DNA of 60,000 nt, taken from contig NC_092678.1 of NCBI RefSeq assembly GCF_964355755.1, forward strand, positions 7,786,922-7,846,921. The letters are read 5' to 3'. Shown here piece by piece: positions 29,201 through 40,559 of the stretch; the stretch's first letter is position 1, and each line of letters begins with the position of its first letter. Position numbers and translations under genes: made by a program. Origin of the DNA: Antedon mediterranea (Eukaryota > Echinodermata > Crinoidea > Comatulida > Antedonidae). The notes beneath the pieces were generated by a model. The model ran no database searches, was not told where the DNA came from, and saw only the letters and a list, made by a program, of their open reading frames with translations.

Positions 29201-31384
29201 GAATTTTGTCTGTTTATAACAACTATGTTTGTCGAAATCCTGAATTAGATATCTTTTATTGTACCTTTTCTAAGTTTAAGTACATTGCTGCCAATACAGA
29301 TTAGGCCTATAGATTAGATTAACTTTTAAGCTTTTTTTGTTATTTTATATGTGTTTTTATATTCCTATCTATATTTTCATCCTATAATTGGTGTACACAC
29401 TGTTGCATGTGAAAGAATAAAATACAAAAAAATGCAAAAAAAATTGATGAATTTCGTCTAAAGCACGAAATACACAACTGTGCAACTAATTCACATTTTA
29501 AGTAAAAACTAAAAAAATTAACATTCCAAAATGCTGTAAATAAATTAAAATTGATATTGATTGTTATAATATGATCCATAAAGACCGTCCTATGAAAATG
29601 GTGGTGATGTTAGTATCTATTAAGATACTTTATCTTATATAAAGAAATATCAGATCTTTCTGTAAATGATCTTGAGGCTGTTTGGTTAAAGCTTTTACAA
29701 ACATGCCGTACTCCAAATACAAATTGCCAAAGCTAGTATGGACGGAAATAGTATTACCCTCTCAATATTGACTATTGTTTTAGATAAAAAACCTTTTGAA
29801 AAATCATACAAATAATTAGATTAATTACCCAACTGATTCATGATAAAAAAGTTACGCCACACTCTTCAAGTTGTATAGATTTAATAATACTCAATATGGC
29901 CTATATATTAAAATAATAACAAAAATACCAAATCAGTACCATACTAGTGGTTTTGCTAATTCAGCTGTCATCGACCATATTATGGTTTGCAGTTGAAGTA
30001 ATAATAGTTGCTTACTTGGTGATGAAAGAAAGACATCATGTTGGTCTGTGACAAATGAATACCGTTCAATAGTCTTCTTTTTGACATCACTCCAGTACAG
30101 CGTTAAGGTATTCGTATCGTAATCAAGAGCCTTGGGCGCGTTAAATTGAACAGTCTGTGTTGCTAATGAAAAACTTAAATTGTTGCTTCCACTATAAGTT
30201 ATATTTGATATGTAAATCCCTGGAGGATTTGCGTTAGCCACAAACATAATATCACCTGTAAAATCATAAAGTTTTATTTTATACATTATCTTAATATCAA
30301 GAGTTAATTTCTTGTTAATTCTGGAAGATTTAATTGATGTTTCTGTTAGTTGTTTTAAAATGTTGTATTTGTTAATCTGAGGCGCCTTGAAGCTAAGGTG
30401 GTTCCATCTTGTAAGGCGCCTCTGTGTAATATACTGAATAAAAAAAAAATAAAAAAGAGCTAATTTCTTCATTTAAAAAAAAATTGCTCCTCTAGAAAGA
30501 TCACATTCTCCACCCCATCCCCCACCCCAAAAAACCCTCAATAATAGACGATGTTTCACTGTTGAGCGTGGAAGCCATGATACACAACCGCCCGTCGACC
30601 CACATGCCTTTTATATTTCCACAACAGCACTAGTCCTCAGTTGTACGCACGCGTAGTGCTGTTCCGCCGTGTACCACGCCGAGAATGTTAAAGAGTCGCT
30701 ATCCAATCGAGTTCGAATAATACCATGAAAGCCCCAGTGGTCTAATGGTTAGGACATCTGCATATCAAGCAGGCGGTCCGAGTTCGAGTCTCGGTTGGGG
30801 CGACTTTTTCTCATTTTCACAGATTTCCTCATCTTTATAACTGAATTTGTTAAGTTAAATGTCTTTTTTTGTTCATTATCATATAATCATAATATTTCTT
30901 ACCTTACCTTATTTTTAAATATGTTGCCTGGACCCCACATTTTAAAGCTTAAGCTTCCAGTGGGGTACCCTTTTTCTCATTTATTATCTATTATTTCTAG
31001 AAAATGTAACTGTATTTTGTTTTTTATTTGAGAAATAAATTTATTTGATTGATTGATTGATTGATTTTTATCGTATAAAATTATATATATATATAAATCC
31101 AAAGGCAAATTACTGAAGAAAAGGACAATTCTGTGAGTATCAATGGCTGGATCTATCTCAATGGAGATACAAAAAAAAGCGAAAAGCTAAATCAAAACGA
31201 TAAAGTAAACAGCCAGAAAAGTTAGCAGAGCTTTCGGGCAACACTAGCCCTTCATCAGTATATATATATAATATATATCTAATAAGATCGAAACAGTACT
31301 GTCTGCAGACTTACCGTACCCATAAGATGTAGCAAGCGTCATAAGCGTAACCATAAACGTAGAATTCATGATCAAGACTTTCAT
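14218..31384 (-). CDS. Secreted YWTD beta-propeller / C-type lectin protein (17 exons, 1,091 aa)
   Basis: Exons, 5' to 3': 31384-31315, 30255-30016, 28897-28735, 25102-24972, 23980-23738, 23014-22869, 22432-22364, 20916-20799, 20169-19503, 19143-18954, 18538-18337, 17914-17703, 17526-17304, 16895-16710, 16393-16241, 15796-15593, 14276-14218. All phases match and the total is 3,276 nt, a clean ORF ending in TAA. Exon 1 encodes a hydrophobic signal peptide ending ATSYGYG. Exons 2-5 form an LDL-receptor-type YWTD propeller (LYWSD, LYWTS, LYWTD, MYWGD, LYWTE; two LDGTNR loops). Exons 6-11 encode Thr/Val-rich beta-strand repeats with many N-glycosylation sites. Exons 12-13 are a C-type lectin domain (WIGL, WDIMDCASILPAICEY). 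The tail has a Cys-rich exon, a Cys-pair module ending WKG, and an Asp-box-like SKDHGATW. No EGF repeat or membrane segment is seen. Likely extracellular; ligand unknown. I do not recognise a named orthologue. Confidence 0.82.
17304..17914 (-). CDS. C-type lectin domain exons of the propeller-lectin gene
   Basis: Two exons (17914-17703 and 17526-17304, phase 0 junction) encode one complete C-type lectin-like fold. It begins LCRSGYTPYKETCYKVF, has the alpha-helical WDAAKAACEADNAQLVMIE, the core WIGLKDVG and the final WDIMDC...CEY cysteines. The sugar-binding EPN/QPD tripeptide is not evident: the equivalent loop reads WLPNRPG. Calcium-dependent mannose or galactose binding therefore cannot be assumed. 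Confidence 0.85.
18600..18720. repeat. Dispersed repeat, CACATATGGCGTTTCATACG family
   Basis: Four places share GATAAATATTTTGGCACATA and GGCGTTTCATACGTATA: 10023-10090 (plus), 18620-18690 (minus), 23398-23470 (plus), 36655-36705 (plus). At 18690-18720 and 23370-23390 the match extends into the words for a 'tccagacggagttttgact' flank. This is an intron and intergenic interspersed element. Confidence 0.6.
21660..22092 (+). mobile_element. AGTCGCGTG-ended palindromic element, single copy
   Basis: Begins AGTCGCGTG at 21689 and ends CACGCGACT at 22092, so it has 9-bp terminal inverted repeats. The right end carries a second palindrome (AGTCGCGTCCACGCGACT), CATAGTGAACTATA and a CCGA tetranucleotide run. 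The body contains many CpG-rich words (ACGCGCAGTGCGCGCGCAAA). It has no ORF and lies in an intron of the propeller-lectin gene. Two more copies lie at 33.8-35.1 kb. Confidence 0.6.
25471..25746. mobile_element. MITE with 34-bp terminal inverted repeats
   Basis: The left end (TCGAAGCCGGTTAAGTAATA, then GAGGGCGTTTGGTC) is the inverse of the right end (GACCAAACGCCCTCTATTAC, then TTAACCGGCTCCGA) with one mismatch. Element length is 276 bp, with a weaker inner palindrome and no ORF. A target duplication is not obvious. It sits in the long intron between exons 3 and 4 of the propeller-lectin gene. Confidence 0.75.
30731..30801 (+). tRNA. tRNA gene, Glu-like body with anticodon ATC (Asp codon GAT)
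   Basis: The 71-nt sequence folds into a full cloverleaf: acceptor GCCCCAG/TTGGGGC (6 Watson-Crick pairs and one G-T), D arm GTC/GAC, anticodon stem TCTGC/GCAGG, T stem CCGAG/CTCGG with loop TTCGAGT. The A box (TGGTCTAATGGTT) and B box (GAGTTCGAGTC) are intact, and a T5 terminator starts at 30805. The 7-base anticodon loop is ATATCAA, giving anticodon ATC. The body resembles eukaryotic tRNA-Glu. A32 and A38 are unusual, so a tRNA-derived pseudogene or SINE head is possible. It lies in intron 1 of the minus-strand propeller-lectin gene. Confidence 0.75.
30905..31078 (+). repeat. CR1/L2-like LINE 3' tail with ATTG repeats
   Basis: A short hairpin (GGACCCCACATTTTAAAGCT to CAGTGGGGTACC) followed by an AT-rich stretch and four GATT units is typical of CR1/L2-type 3' ends. 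A relative is at 36222-36300 (GGACATCACATTTTAAAGCT to AGTGATGCCC, then CAATCAATCAAT). A reversed tail may lie at 26980-27020. Confidence 0.5.
31094..31260 (-). mobile_element. Penelope-like terminal fragment with hammerhead-like core, copy 1
   Basis: About 165 bp nearly identical to 42861-43025. Read on the minus strand it contains CTGATGAAGGGC, GCCC, GAAA and AGCTCTGCT, resembling a hammerhead ribozyme core. Such motifs are known from Penelope-like retroelements. The copy is bounded on both sides by AT dinucleotide runs. No polymerase is present. Confidence 0.5.
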
Positions 31385-33770
31385 AGTGATGAGAATTCAG
31401 GAAAATGTTGACCAACAATATTAAATGGCAGTGACTATGATATTAAAAACACACTTTATAAAATAAAAGCATTACCGAAAATAAAGTTATCTACAATGAT
31501 TCATCATCATACGTTCTCAAGTCTCTCTCAATTGGGAAACTGTATAGTTGGTTCAAAATGAAGTTAGAGATACTAGCCACAGACATCGGATGCGTTTAAA
31601 TGAAAGTGACTTTGTAACGAATGGTGGAGTGGTTATTTGAAACTTGACAACGTAGTAACAGTAAGTTATGACGTTTTCAAAACATTGCGCATGCCAACAC
31701 CCTTCGCTATGACGAATGCCTTATAAGAAACAAACATATTTTATAATTAAAAATGTAAACTATATTTGAACTCGTCACTATGGACGAGTTAGGTTATCCG
31801 CAGCGCAAACGCCACGTGCACGTCATACGTTAGAATATTGCGCACAGAAAAACAATTATGCCATTGTGACCTGAAGAAAAGAAGATGTTTTTAGTATGGT
31901 CTCTGTTTTACGCAGTATACACTAAATACTGTATATATACTATATTTAGTGCAATGATTTTGTATGTATGACATGATAATATGTGCACAAAAAAGGCTTT
32001 AATTTTTGTTTTAAAGAAATATTATTTTACCTATGTTTTACGCATCGAAAATAAAGTTATCTAAATGATTCATCATCATCATTATCATAAATTCTCAAAC
32101 TTCAATTTCTATGCCTTCGCACACCCTTTGCCATGACGAATGTCTTATGACCAACAAACATATAATTAAAATTAAAACTAACTAAATGTAAATTAAATGC
32201 GTAAAATTTAATAAAGGTATTTTTCACTTACACTGTTTTTCATAATAAGCTGTAGATTTAATTTAGGTTTGCTGCTGTAGTGTTAGTATACGCAGCAACA
32301 CAACGAACCATAATAGTTTTTGTTTGATTTTTGCTTTAGTGCCCTATTATTTGACATGATGGACGTACCATATTTAATTAAAATACTTAATGTGAATCTT
32401 TTATTTCTATTTTATTTTTAATTTCTATATAATTTAATCACGCGTGATTCAACAGCGAAAACAAAATTGCTATTCCCGAGGTTTTAGACGTGTAAATTAT
32501 TTACTAACGTTTATTGGAATCTCTTTTCACTGGAGATCTGTCATCCATGACACAGAAACCGATAGTAGTCTAGTAACATTTACAGTATTTTTTTCAAGCA
32601 ATGTACTGTAATATATATTTTGCATTCATAATCGTTTTATTGTTTTAATTGTTAAACCATCATGTGTCATTAATGGGGTGGTTGCTAATAAAGATATAAA
32701 GACGTCAGGCTATTATTTTACACAAGTGAATGGTCAATTTTTTTTTTACAAAAGCTATCAGATACAGAGACCAAACACTGACAAAGTACCTTTTTAAGCA
32801 ATACACACAAATCGTATGAAAATAAAAAAGAAAGTAAATAAAAGAAAACTGTTTTCTCAAACCCACCTGATTATAATAGATTAATATACCGAAATAAATT
32901 CAAGAACCACGGGGAAGATTCATTGGTGTAGCCATGAAGATATGGTATAAACATGTCTGTAACAATTATGACAAAAATAACTAACCTTGTTTGCCTTTTG
33001 ATTCACTTTCTACCTTGTTGTACGATACTTTTGCTATAAAAGTGAACACAATTCCGTGTGCACGTTTTCAGCTCAATGTTCTCACTGGCGAATGTGATGT
33101 AAAGGTTTATCATTATTAAAGGTTTAAATATCAATAACAATATAATTTAAGAATAATAACAAAAGAAAGTACAGTACATACTGTACGTATAATATCCCTA
33201 TGTGTAAAGTAAAGGTATCACGCAATATGGCCATAACATTCTGCTACGTGGTTTTTGAATAGATAATTAAAAGTAGGCCTACAATACTATTCTTTAATTA
33301 AAATTTTAAGGGAAGAGTAAATTTACAATTCTAGTAGTACAACATGGCCGCGCATCATCAATTCACCTTTTACTATACAATATTTCCTTTTCCATGAAAA
33401 AGTAAATTTTCCATGTAATAATAATTATTGATTGATTGACAGGCTAGATGAATTTATCTCAGAATAACAAAATTTAAAAAAAATTAAAACGCTTTAAAAA
33501 AAATCATATATTTATTTTGTTTGAGTCTATTTTTTCTCTCCATGAAACTATAATAATTAGTAAAACTACTAAAAATGGCCTGTTTAAAGTAGAGGCAGTT
33601 GGTGTGAAAGTTGTTATCTGCCCCTGAATTTAACTATTTTTTGTTGTTGAATATTTCAATGTCAGATAATATTTGTATTGGAAAAAAAATTACCAGATAA
33701 AACCGTAATTTAAAGAACAGATTTAACCGGAAGTCTGGAAAGAAGTTTCTGGGTAATGTGAACCGGTTTT
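31385..33770. other. Intergenic region with a duplicated flank
   Basis: No gene supported. 32900-33180 resembles 51740-52230 (shared words ACCACGGGG.AGAT, GTAGCCATG.AGATA, CGAATGTGATGTAAAG, TCAATAACAA), and a weaker relative is at 46720-46770, upstream of the NLR gene. Confidence 0.4.
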
Positions 33771-33774
33771 TTTA

Positions 33775-35113
33775 GTCGCGTGGAAGCGACTCTATAGTTC
33801 ACTATGTCGGTCGGTTGGTCGGTCGGTCTGTCTGTCTGTCTGTCGGTCTGTCTGTCGGTCTGTCTGTCTGTCTGTCTGTCTGTCGGTCCGGTATCACTAT
33901 GCGTTTTATCGCTTTCTGACCTTATCTTGATATCAGTTTAATCTAGCTAGGTCAATTTTTCACAGTATATTCCTTATGGCCAGGAATCAATGTGGTTATG
34001 TTTTCACGGTGCGCAATAAAAAATTACGCGGTCTACGCACGATTTAACGAAATCACGTTTGTAATCATATCTTCACAACCATGAATCACAATTAGATAAA
34101 ATTTGGTACTCATAAATTTCAGGGCATAAATCATCATAATGGCAATACAATTACGTGCGTAGCGCATGTAACGCATGCGTACGCGCGCTTAAAATTTTCT
34201 AAATTTATTTTTGATGAAATAAGAGTAGGCCTACATTTCAGGCAATTTTAAGCGTTTACAAAATTGCCATGAGTGCGCATATTTTTGCGCGCGCATTGCG
34301 CGTTAAATGTTATTGCGCACTCTTTTTGCCCGATTTCTGTTTTCTTGACTTACTTTTCAACTCGAAATTACGTTATACGAGCACGTCGAAAGTGACAGGC
34401 TACGCACGTGTAAATTAAAACAAGGCCAACAGCCATTAAGTCGCGTGCTACAATGCATAGTGATACCGGACCGACAGACAAACAGACCGACAGACAGACA
34501 GACCGACAGACAGACGGACCGACCGACATAGTGAACTATACTGACCGAAATTACTGAACATGTTTAAAAATGTTGAAATGTTTAAAAACATTTATATTTT
34601 TTTAATTTACACGTGCGTAGCCTGTCACTTTTTACGTGCTCGTATAACGTAATTTTGAGTTGAAAAGTAAGTCAAGAAAACAGAAATCGGGCAAGAAGAG
34701 TGCGCAATAACATTTAACGCGCAGTGCGCGCGCAAAAATCTGCGCACTCATGGCAATTTTGTAAACGCTTAAAATTGCCTGAAACGTACTCTTATTTCAT
34801 CGAAAATAAATTTTGAAAATTTTAAGCGCGCTTACGCATGCGTTACATGCGCTACGCACGTAATTGTATTGCCATATGATGATTTATGCCCTGAAATTTA
34901 TGAGTACCAAATTTTATCTAATTGTGATTCATGGTTGTTAAGATATGATTACAAACGTGATTTCGTTAAATCGTGCGTAGACCGCGTAATTTTTTATTGC
35001 GCACCGTGAAAACATAACCACATCGTCTGTCTGTCGGTCTGTCGGTCTGTCTGTCGGTCTGTCGGTCTGTCTGTCGGTCCGGTATCACTATGCATTGTAG
35101 CACGCGACTTAAT
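33775..35113. mobile_element. Compound inverted copies of the AGTCGCGTG element with GTCT/GTCG arrays
   Basis: Outer ends are AGTCGCGTGGAAGCGACT (33775) and CACGCGACT (to 35109). Inside, about 34005-34420 is inverted with respect to 34600-35022, giving arms of roughly 420 bp around a 180-bp centre. The tetranucleotide tracts GTCT/GTCGGTC at 33800-33893 and 35026-35080, and their complements at 34475-34530, separate the modules. GGTCCGGTATCACTATGC recurs at 33885 and 35077 and, inverted, at 34450. There is no ORF. Confidence 0.65.
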
Positions 35114-36089
35114 GGCTGTTGGCCTTGTTTATATTTGTCTTTGTCTTTTTTTGAAGAAATATTATTATTTTATATAATTAAAACAACTCGATGGTCGGAA
35201 ATGGCACTTGAATGGAATAAAAATCTAATATACTGTAAGAGTGTCCAGGACCTCGGCCCCACCGTCGTAAGGGCTGATGTAAGAACGTTTTGGAGAATAG
35301 GGCTGCTGCGATGTCCGGAATTGGCACTTAATTTAAATATGGAAGAAAAATATCAGTTTACAGGAGAAAATTCGAGCTAAAAAGTTACCGGAAATTGCCC
35401 TTTTAATTATGAACTGAAAAATCAAAACTCCTTTAACGTTCAATTGTCTCTAAATCTGAGGATCTAATAACCTGCATAATCTCTGAAATAGAGCAACATA
35501 TTGGTCAATCGAGGCTAACCTCCGTTTCGTTGTGCTGTGCCTATCGCACACACGATAGTTGAGCAGCCTTCCCGTGCGAAGAAGAGTCGATCAAGTTCAA
35601 AACGAAAGGATGGATGTAATATTGTACGGAAAAAACCTGACAGACATGTTTTGTACGATATAATATTTTGCAAAGTGATATGAAATTGCAAGATTACACA
35701 AATTATTATTCTTCTTCTTTGGTATATTATTTGTTTGGTTGTTCAAAAAACACAAATTTATGCCAGATTATGCTAAAACGGTTAAATAATGCCGCGGCAT
35801 TATGACAGATGCCGTGGGCCTCCAAATAATGCCAAAAAGCATAATAATGCCAGAAATGGCAACTATGGACTAGTGTAACGCTCCAATACACAGCAAGTCC
35901 AATAGAGGTCGGCAGATGTAGAGATTAGGGAGATCATGAAAATGAGCACATGTGTAATGTCATAAAACATGTAGTGAGAATAAAGCCACCCAAAACCACT
36001 ATATTTGAAGTGTTTATATTCATTATTTCTGGAGTCGGGAATATAACATATAGTAATCAACGATATATTATATGTTATATTATCAAGAG
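35114..36089. other. Intergenic, no gene seen
   Basis: An open frame of 96 codons at 35090-35380 has no recognisable domain. A cluster of ATGCC/GGCAT words at 35760-35870 is a small local palindrome-rich patch. Confidence 0.3.
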
Positions 36090-37020
36090 TGAAATTTCGG
36101 TGCTATTATTCGTATTGTTGTTAAACTAATAATACTACTCGCTACACGATCATTAATCTCTAGACCGTAATTATTGTTTTTATCGTAATTTATTTATTTA
36201 TTTATTTTTTCCAATTTTTAATTGTTACATAGGACATCACATTTTAAAGCTTTGCTTATAGTGATGCCCGATTCAATCAATCAATATATAACTTTTGCTT
36301 AAAACCATGTTCAACTGTAGGCCGTTGCCAATATACAGTAATCTCCCTAAACACTGCTACTTTTAATACTTACAATATAATATGTTTTCATCTTTTCCAT
36401 TAATTGTAAACCTCTAATTAAACTTTCCAGTATTTTAATATTCAACTTCTGTTTCCAATAATATTCAGTATAAACAATTAATTTTTATTATTATCATTAC
36501 TGTAAATAATCATTGTATATATTTTATAATTAATATTTATATTGGTCTTGTTTTTTTTTTTGTAAAAATCTACTGTAATATTATATCTTATTGTGGTTAC
36601 CATTATAACAAATGTACGATTGATTGAATAAAGTTCACATATATAATTAGTAAAAAGATAAATATTTTAGCACATATGGCGTTTCATACGTATAATATTT
36701 CATCCCAATATTATTTATTTATTTTAATGACTTTTTTCATGATTGTCTGCAATCGTTTCCGTAGCCACAGTTGGATTTAACAACAAAAGACACTGTAATG
36801 TTAAAAAAACCAACAAAAAAAACCTTCTAACTGGTACATTACAGCATTTGTTTTAATATCACTACCTTTGTAGTTTATATAATGTTAGGCAATATTATTT
36901 TATTGAAAAACATATTTACAATTATACATAACAATATGAATACAATATTCAATTGATCTTTTGTTTTTAAATAATACAAATGTTTTATATGATTTTATAC
37001 ACTGAGCATAATTTATGCTT

Positions 37021-37150
37021 TGTCTACACTATCAAACTTTATGTGAAAAAAAGGGCTCATACTGATATGATTATATTCGGGCATATCACTACACCCTATT
37101 TGGCCATATAACACTTTTTTTGTCAAACTAGTTTGATAGAGTGTAGACAG
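37021..37150. mobile_element. MITE, TGTCTACACTATCAAAC family
   Basis: Inverted ends TGTCTACACTATCAAACT and AGTTTGATAGAGTGTAGACA enclose 130 bp without an ORF. Related copies: 55891-56043 and 59451-59571, sharing ACTTTATGTGACAAAA and GATATGCC words. Confidence 0.65.
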
Positions 37151-37689
37151 AACTTAAGACACAAAATAAATTGACTGTAGACAGTTTTCAAAAATGAAAA
37201 GCCATCAAATAAAAATAAATTGATTAAAAAAAGCATAGGCCTACAACGCATCACATGGGTTGATGAAATACATTAAATGAAATAAAAAACAATTTTACAA
37301 AGTATTATAATAAACCTAAATTGTACAGTATTTATTTGATTATAGTGTGATCCAAGAGCGTAGTTTCATGCATATTCAAATATCCATCGACTTTTGCAAC
37401 CCCCACCCCAACAAATTATTAGCGCACAATAGATTAGCTTACGAAAAACAGGCTCAAATAATATAACTTTAAATGTATTGACTACAACGGATCTTAAATA
37501 CGATACAAGTAATTTATGCCTATTAAAAATACCAGAAAGAAGAGAGCAATACAAAGCTTTCGAAAACAAGCCATGTTAAAGGTTAGATGTCAAAATAAAT
37601 TGGAGTTTCAGTATTGCATAATAAAACATAAACCGGGCTGAAAATAAAACAAGGTACCGTTAAAATATCTTACATTCTTGTGACCCTTG

Positions 37690-40559
37690 TTATAATTTCA
37701 ACTTCACTTTATTATGACACCTTGTTTTAAAATCCTGTAGTCCTGCTACATTTGATTGATTGCATTCTTGCATATCAATGTCTATTAGGCAAGGAAAAGT
37801 TGTCAAAAGAGTGCAAAGTAAGGTTCCGTCAATGTTACTAAAATCATTACCACTGATATTGAGGTATTTCAGTGACTTTAACTCGACATTTCTATTGGAA
37901 TACTCTGTGATCATACTGTTAAATACAGTCCCTGATAGATAACAATGGTGCATTATCAGCTTTTCTAGACTTGTACACATAATGATTAAAGAACCTAGTA
38001 AAGTACCATCAATGTCGGTTAGATTATTACCACTTATGTCGAGATTAAGTAAAGGTAATTTAACTCCTTTATTGCAACACTCTGTGATCGTATTATTCAT
38101 TACAACACCCGATAGATCACAATCATGCATGTCAAGATAATGTAGCCCAGGAGACATAACTAATAAAGAACCCAGTAAAGTTCCATCAGTGTCACTGAAA
38201 TGATTACCACTGATATTGAGCTTACGTAATGCCATCTTAGCTTCTTTCTCAGAACACTCGTTTATCATAGAATTTATTACAGCACCCGATAGATTACAAT
38301 CATGCATATCCAGTTCAAGATATGTGTTAGGCGAGAGTGAACGAGAACCCACCATAGACAATAAAGAACCCAATAATGTACCATCGATGTTATTGAAATT
38401 ATTACTACTGATATTTAGATTACGTAATCTCAACTCAACTTTTCTGAATGAACATTCTGTGATTAAATCATTCATAATATTACCCGATAGATTGCAACTA
38501 TGCATGTCAAGTGTATGCAGCATCGTACACCTAAACATTAAATAACTTAGGAATACACTAGCAATGGTGCTGAGGTCATTGCTACTTATATTGAGAGTTT
38601 GCAGTGTAAACTTACATTTTTGTCGCCAACACTCTTCGACCATACAAGTAATTATATCACTAGACAATTTGCAATCATGCATGCCAAGGTATTGCAACCC
38701 TGGAGACATAATTAAAAAAGAACCCAGTAATGTACCATCAGTATTGCTCAGATCATTGCCGCTGACGTCGAGATAACGTAACCTTAAATTAACTCCTCTG
38801 TCAACCCACTCTCTTATCATATCGTTTACCACAACACCCGACAGATTGCACTGTTTCATCTCAATGTTTTTACAAGTAGAAAGGCACACAATATGTGCAA
38901 GAACTATTCCTTTGCAACGATTCATTTGATAAAACATGCGCAAACTATGGCTATCAGGAAAGCTATGAAGCGTTCTTATAAGATGTATGAAGTGTCCATC
39001 AAAGTGTTCGTCTTGAAAGACGTGACGAATAAACACTCTTAAGGACTTAGATACATCATCAGTAAGTTGCTTTACTTCTGAAGTTGTGTTGGAAATGGAG
39101 TAATTAATCAGTGCCCTTTCCACATTATCCTCATGTTGTTTTTCAACACAATCCCAGTGAGTACCCATTAAGGAGACATATGTTGACAAATCATTTGTAA
39201 TCCAATGCCTTAAGAATTGACCAGCATCAGCACCAAGAAAGCCAATTGCAATCTTTCTTACCTCTATGAAATAGTCACTTTCTCTTATTACCTTCCATTC
39301 ATGTTCATCCAATGGCGTTAGTAGGTTAAGACCCTCTGCGCAAGCATTATCATTACCTTCACTTTCACATAGTTTGGATAAGTAAAATCCAACCAATGAC
39401 TCAACTATTAACTTGTGCAGAGGCATGTAAATCTCCTCAAAGTCGGATTTTGAAATTAGAGCATCTCTATAAACAAATCCCAGGCGTAGGGCCATGTCAA
39501 CCAAATCTCTAGAACCCCCATTATCTATCAAATCTCTTCTATTCAGTGAAAGGTTATTCTCTTTCAAGTTATAATACATACACTTTCCTAACAACATCAT
39601 AGCGTTTACAAACTCAGTTGGAGCGTCATTAAATTTAGAAATCTTTTGCCAGTTTTGTTGCTCTTTTTCAATAAACTGATTCAAAATACTTCGAGAAATT
39701 TCTTTAAAAAGATCATCTTCAACAGGAAGACTTTGCTTGTCTTCCCAGAGAATACAAAGTGAGAGAAGTAACATTGGATTTTTGGACAAAGAGTATACCT
39801 CTGAAGGTTTACGATCTACCAACTCCTTTGTTAGTGATTTTCCTAATTTAGGTGATTCAAAATATTGGAAATGTTTGTCAATATACTTTCTTATGCTCTC
39901 ATCATCAAATCCATTAATATTCACATGCACATCACATTCGTTTATGAATTCATATATGCTTTCTGTCCGCCGTGATGTAAGTATTATGACACTTTTTTCT
40001 AAAGTTTCCTTTCTGAAAAGACGAATTAAGCTTTCATTCTGAAATCTTAATTCATCTAATCCATCTAATAACAATACAATGTTATCATCATGATTCATTA
40101 TGAAGCGTCTGATTATCTTTGAATCTTCTGAAAGATTTTCATTCAAACTTAAATCTTCAAGATTGAGTTGTTTTTCTATCAGATCTAAGATTCCCTTACC
40201 TTTCTCTAAATCTCTTGCATTTAAAAGGAATACAATTTTACCTTTAAATGGTTTAATTGACTTAATCGACGAGGTGTACGCTAAGTATTTTAACAGAGTG
40301 GTTTTACCAATTCCACCATCACCAACTATTAGACATTTGCATGCAGGCGTGTTTTCAATCATTTCTAACACATCTGTTAATGTTGTCGGTTGGTTCGGTC
40401 GGAGTTCGTCTGAATTATTTCCTTTGAGTAGTTCTAGTTCCGTGAACATATCCGAAATGTCGACTTGGTATCTAGGATTCATAGTCGGTGGTGTAAAACG
40501 TTTTGCCCGGAAGCACACTATCTGCTGTTTTCTATGCAAATATTTTCTACAAAAATCTT
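37690..40559 (-). CDS. NACHT-LRR exon of the NLR gene
   Basis: A single 2,870-nt exon with acceptor TTTTTTGTAG at 40560, entered with two bases to complete the Glu codon begun in the TIR exon. It opens EDFCRKYLHRKQQ, then a linker YQVDISDMFTELELLKG typical of sequences just before NACHT domains. The NACHT has P-loop VGDGGIGKTTLLKYLAY, Walker B VLLLDGLDEL and sensor-like VIILTSRR. The LRR part uses a double unit of about 57 residues (LDMHDCNLSGVVMN..I.EC, then LNISGN.LS..DGTLLGSLL) repeated about six to seven times, of the ribonuclease-inhibitor type. The ORF is intact through its whole length, in contrast to the cassettes upstream. Confidence 0.93.

Noticed and set aside
29119-29304. Possible LINE remnant in intron of the propeller-lectin gene
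   Set aside because: A poly-A-like stretch follows near 29420, but the translated frame lacks RT or C-terminal LINE motifs.
30731-31078. tRNA-headed SINE spanning the tRNA and the ATTG tail
   Set aside because: A T5 terminator directly after the tRNA would stop transcription, and no second copy with the same join is present; kept as separate tRNA and LINE tail.
33793-33893. CRISPR-like or satellite array
   Set aside because: GTCT/GTCG tetranucleotide run without spacers; it is a microsatellite inside a mobile element.
35090-35380. 96-codon plus-strand frame
   Set aside because: Begins inside the inverted-repeat element and has no domain.
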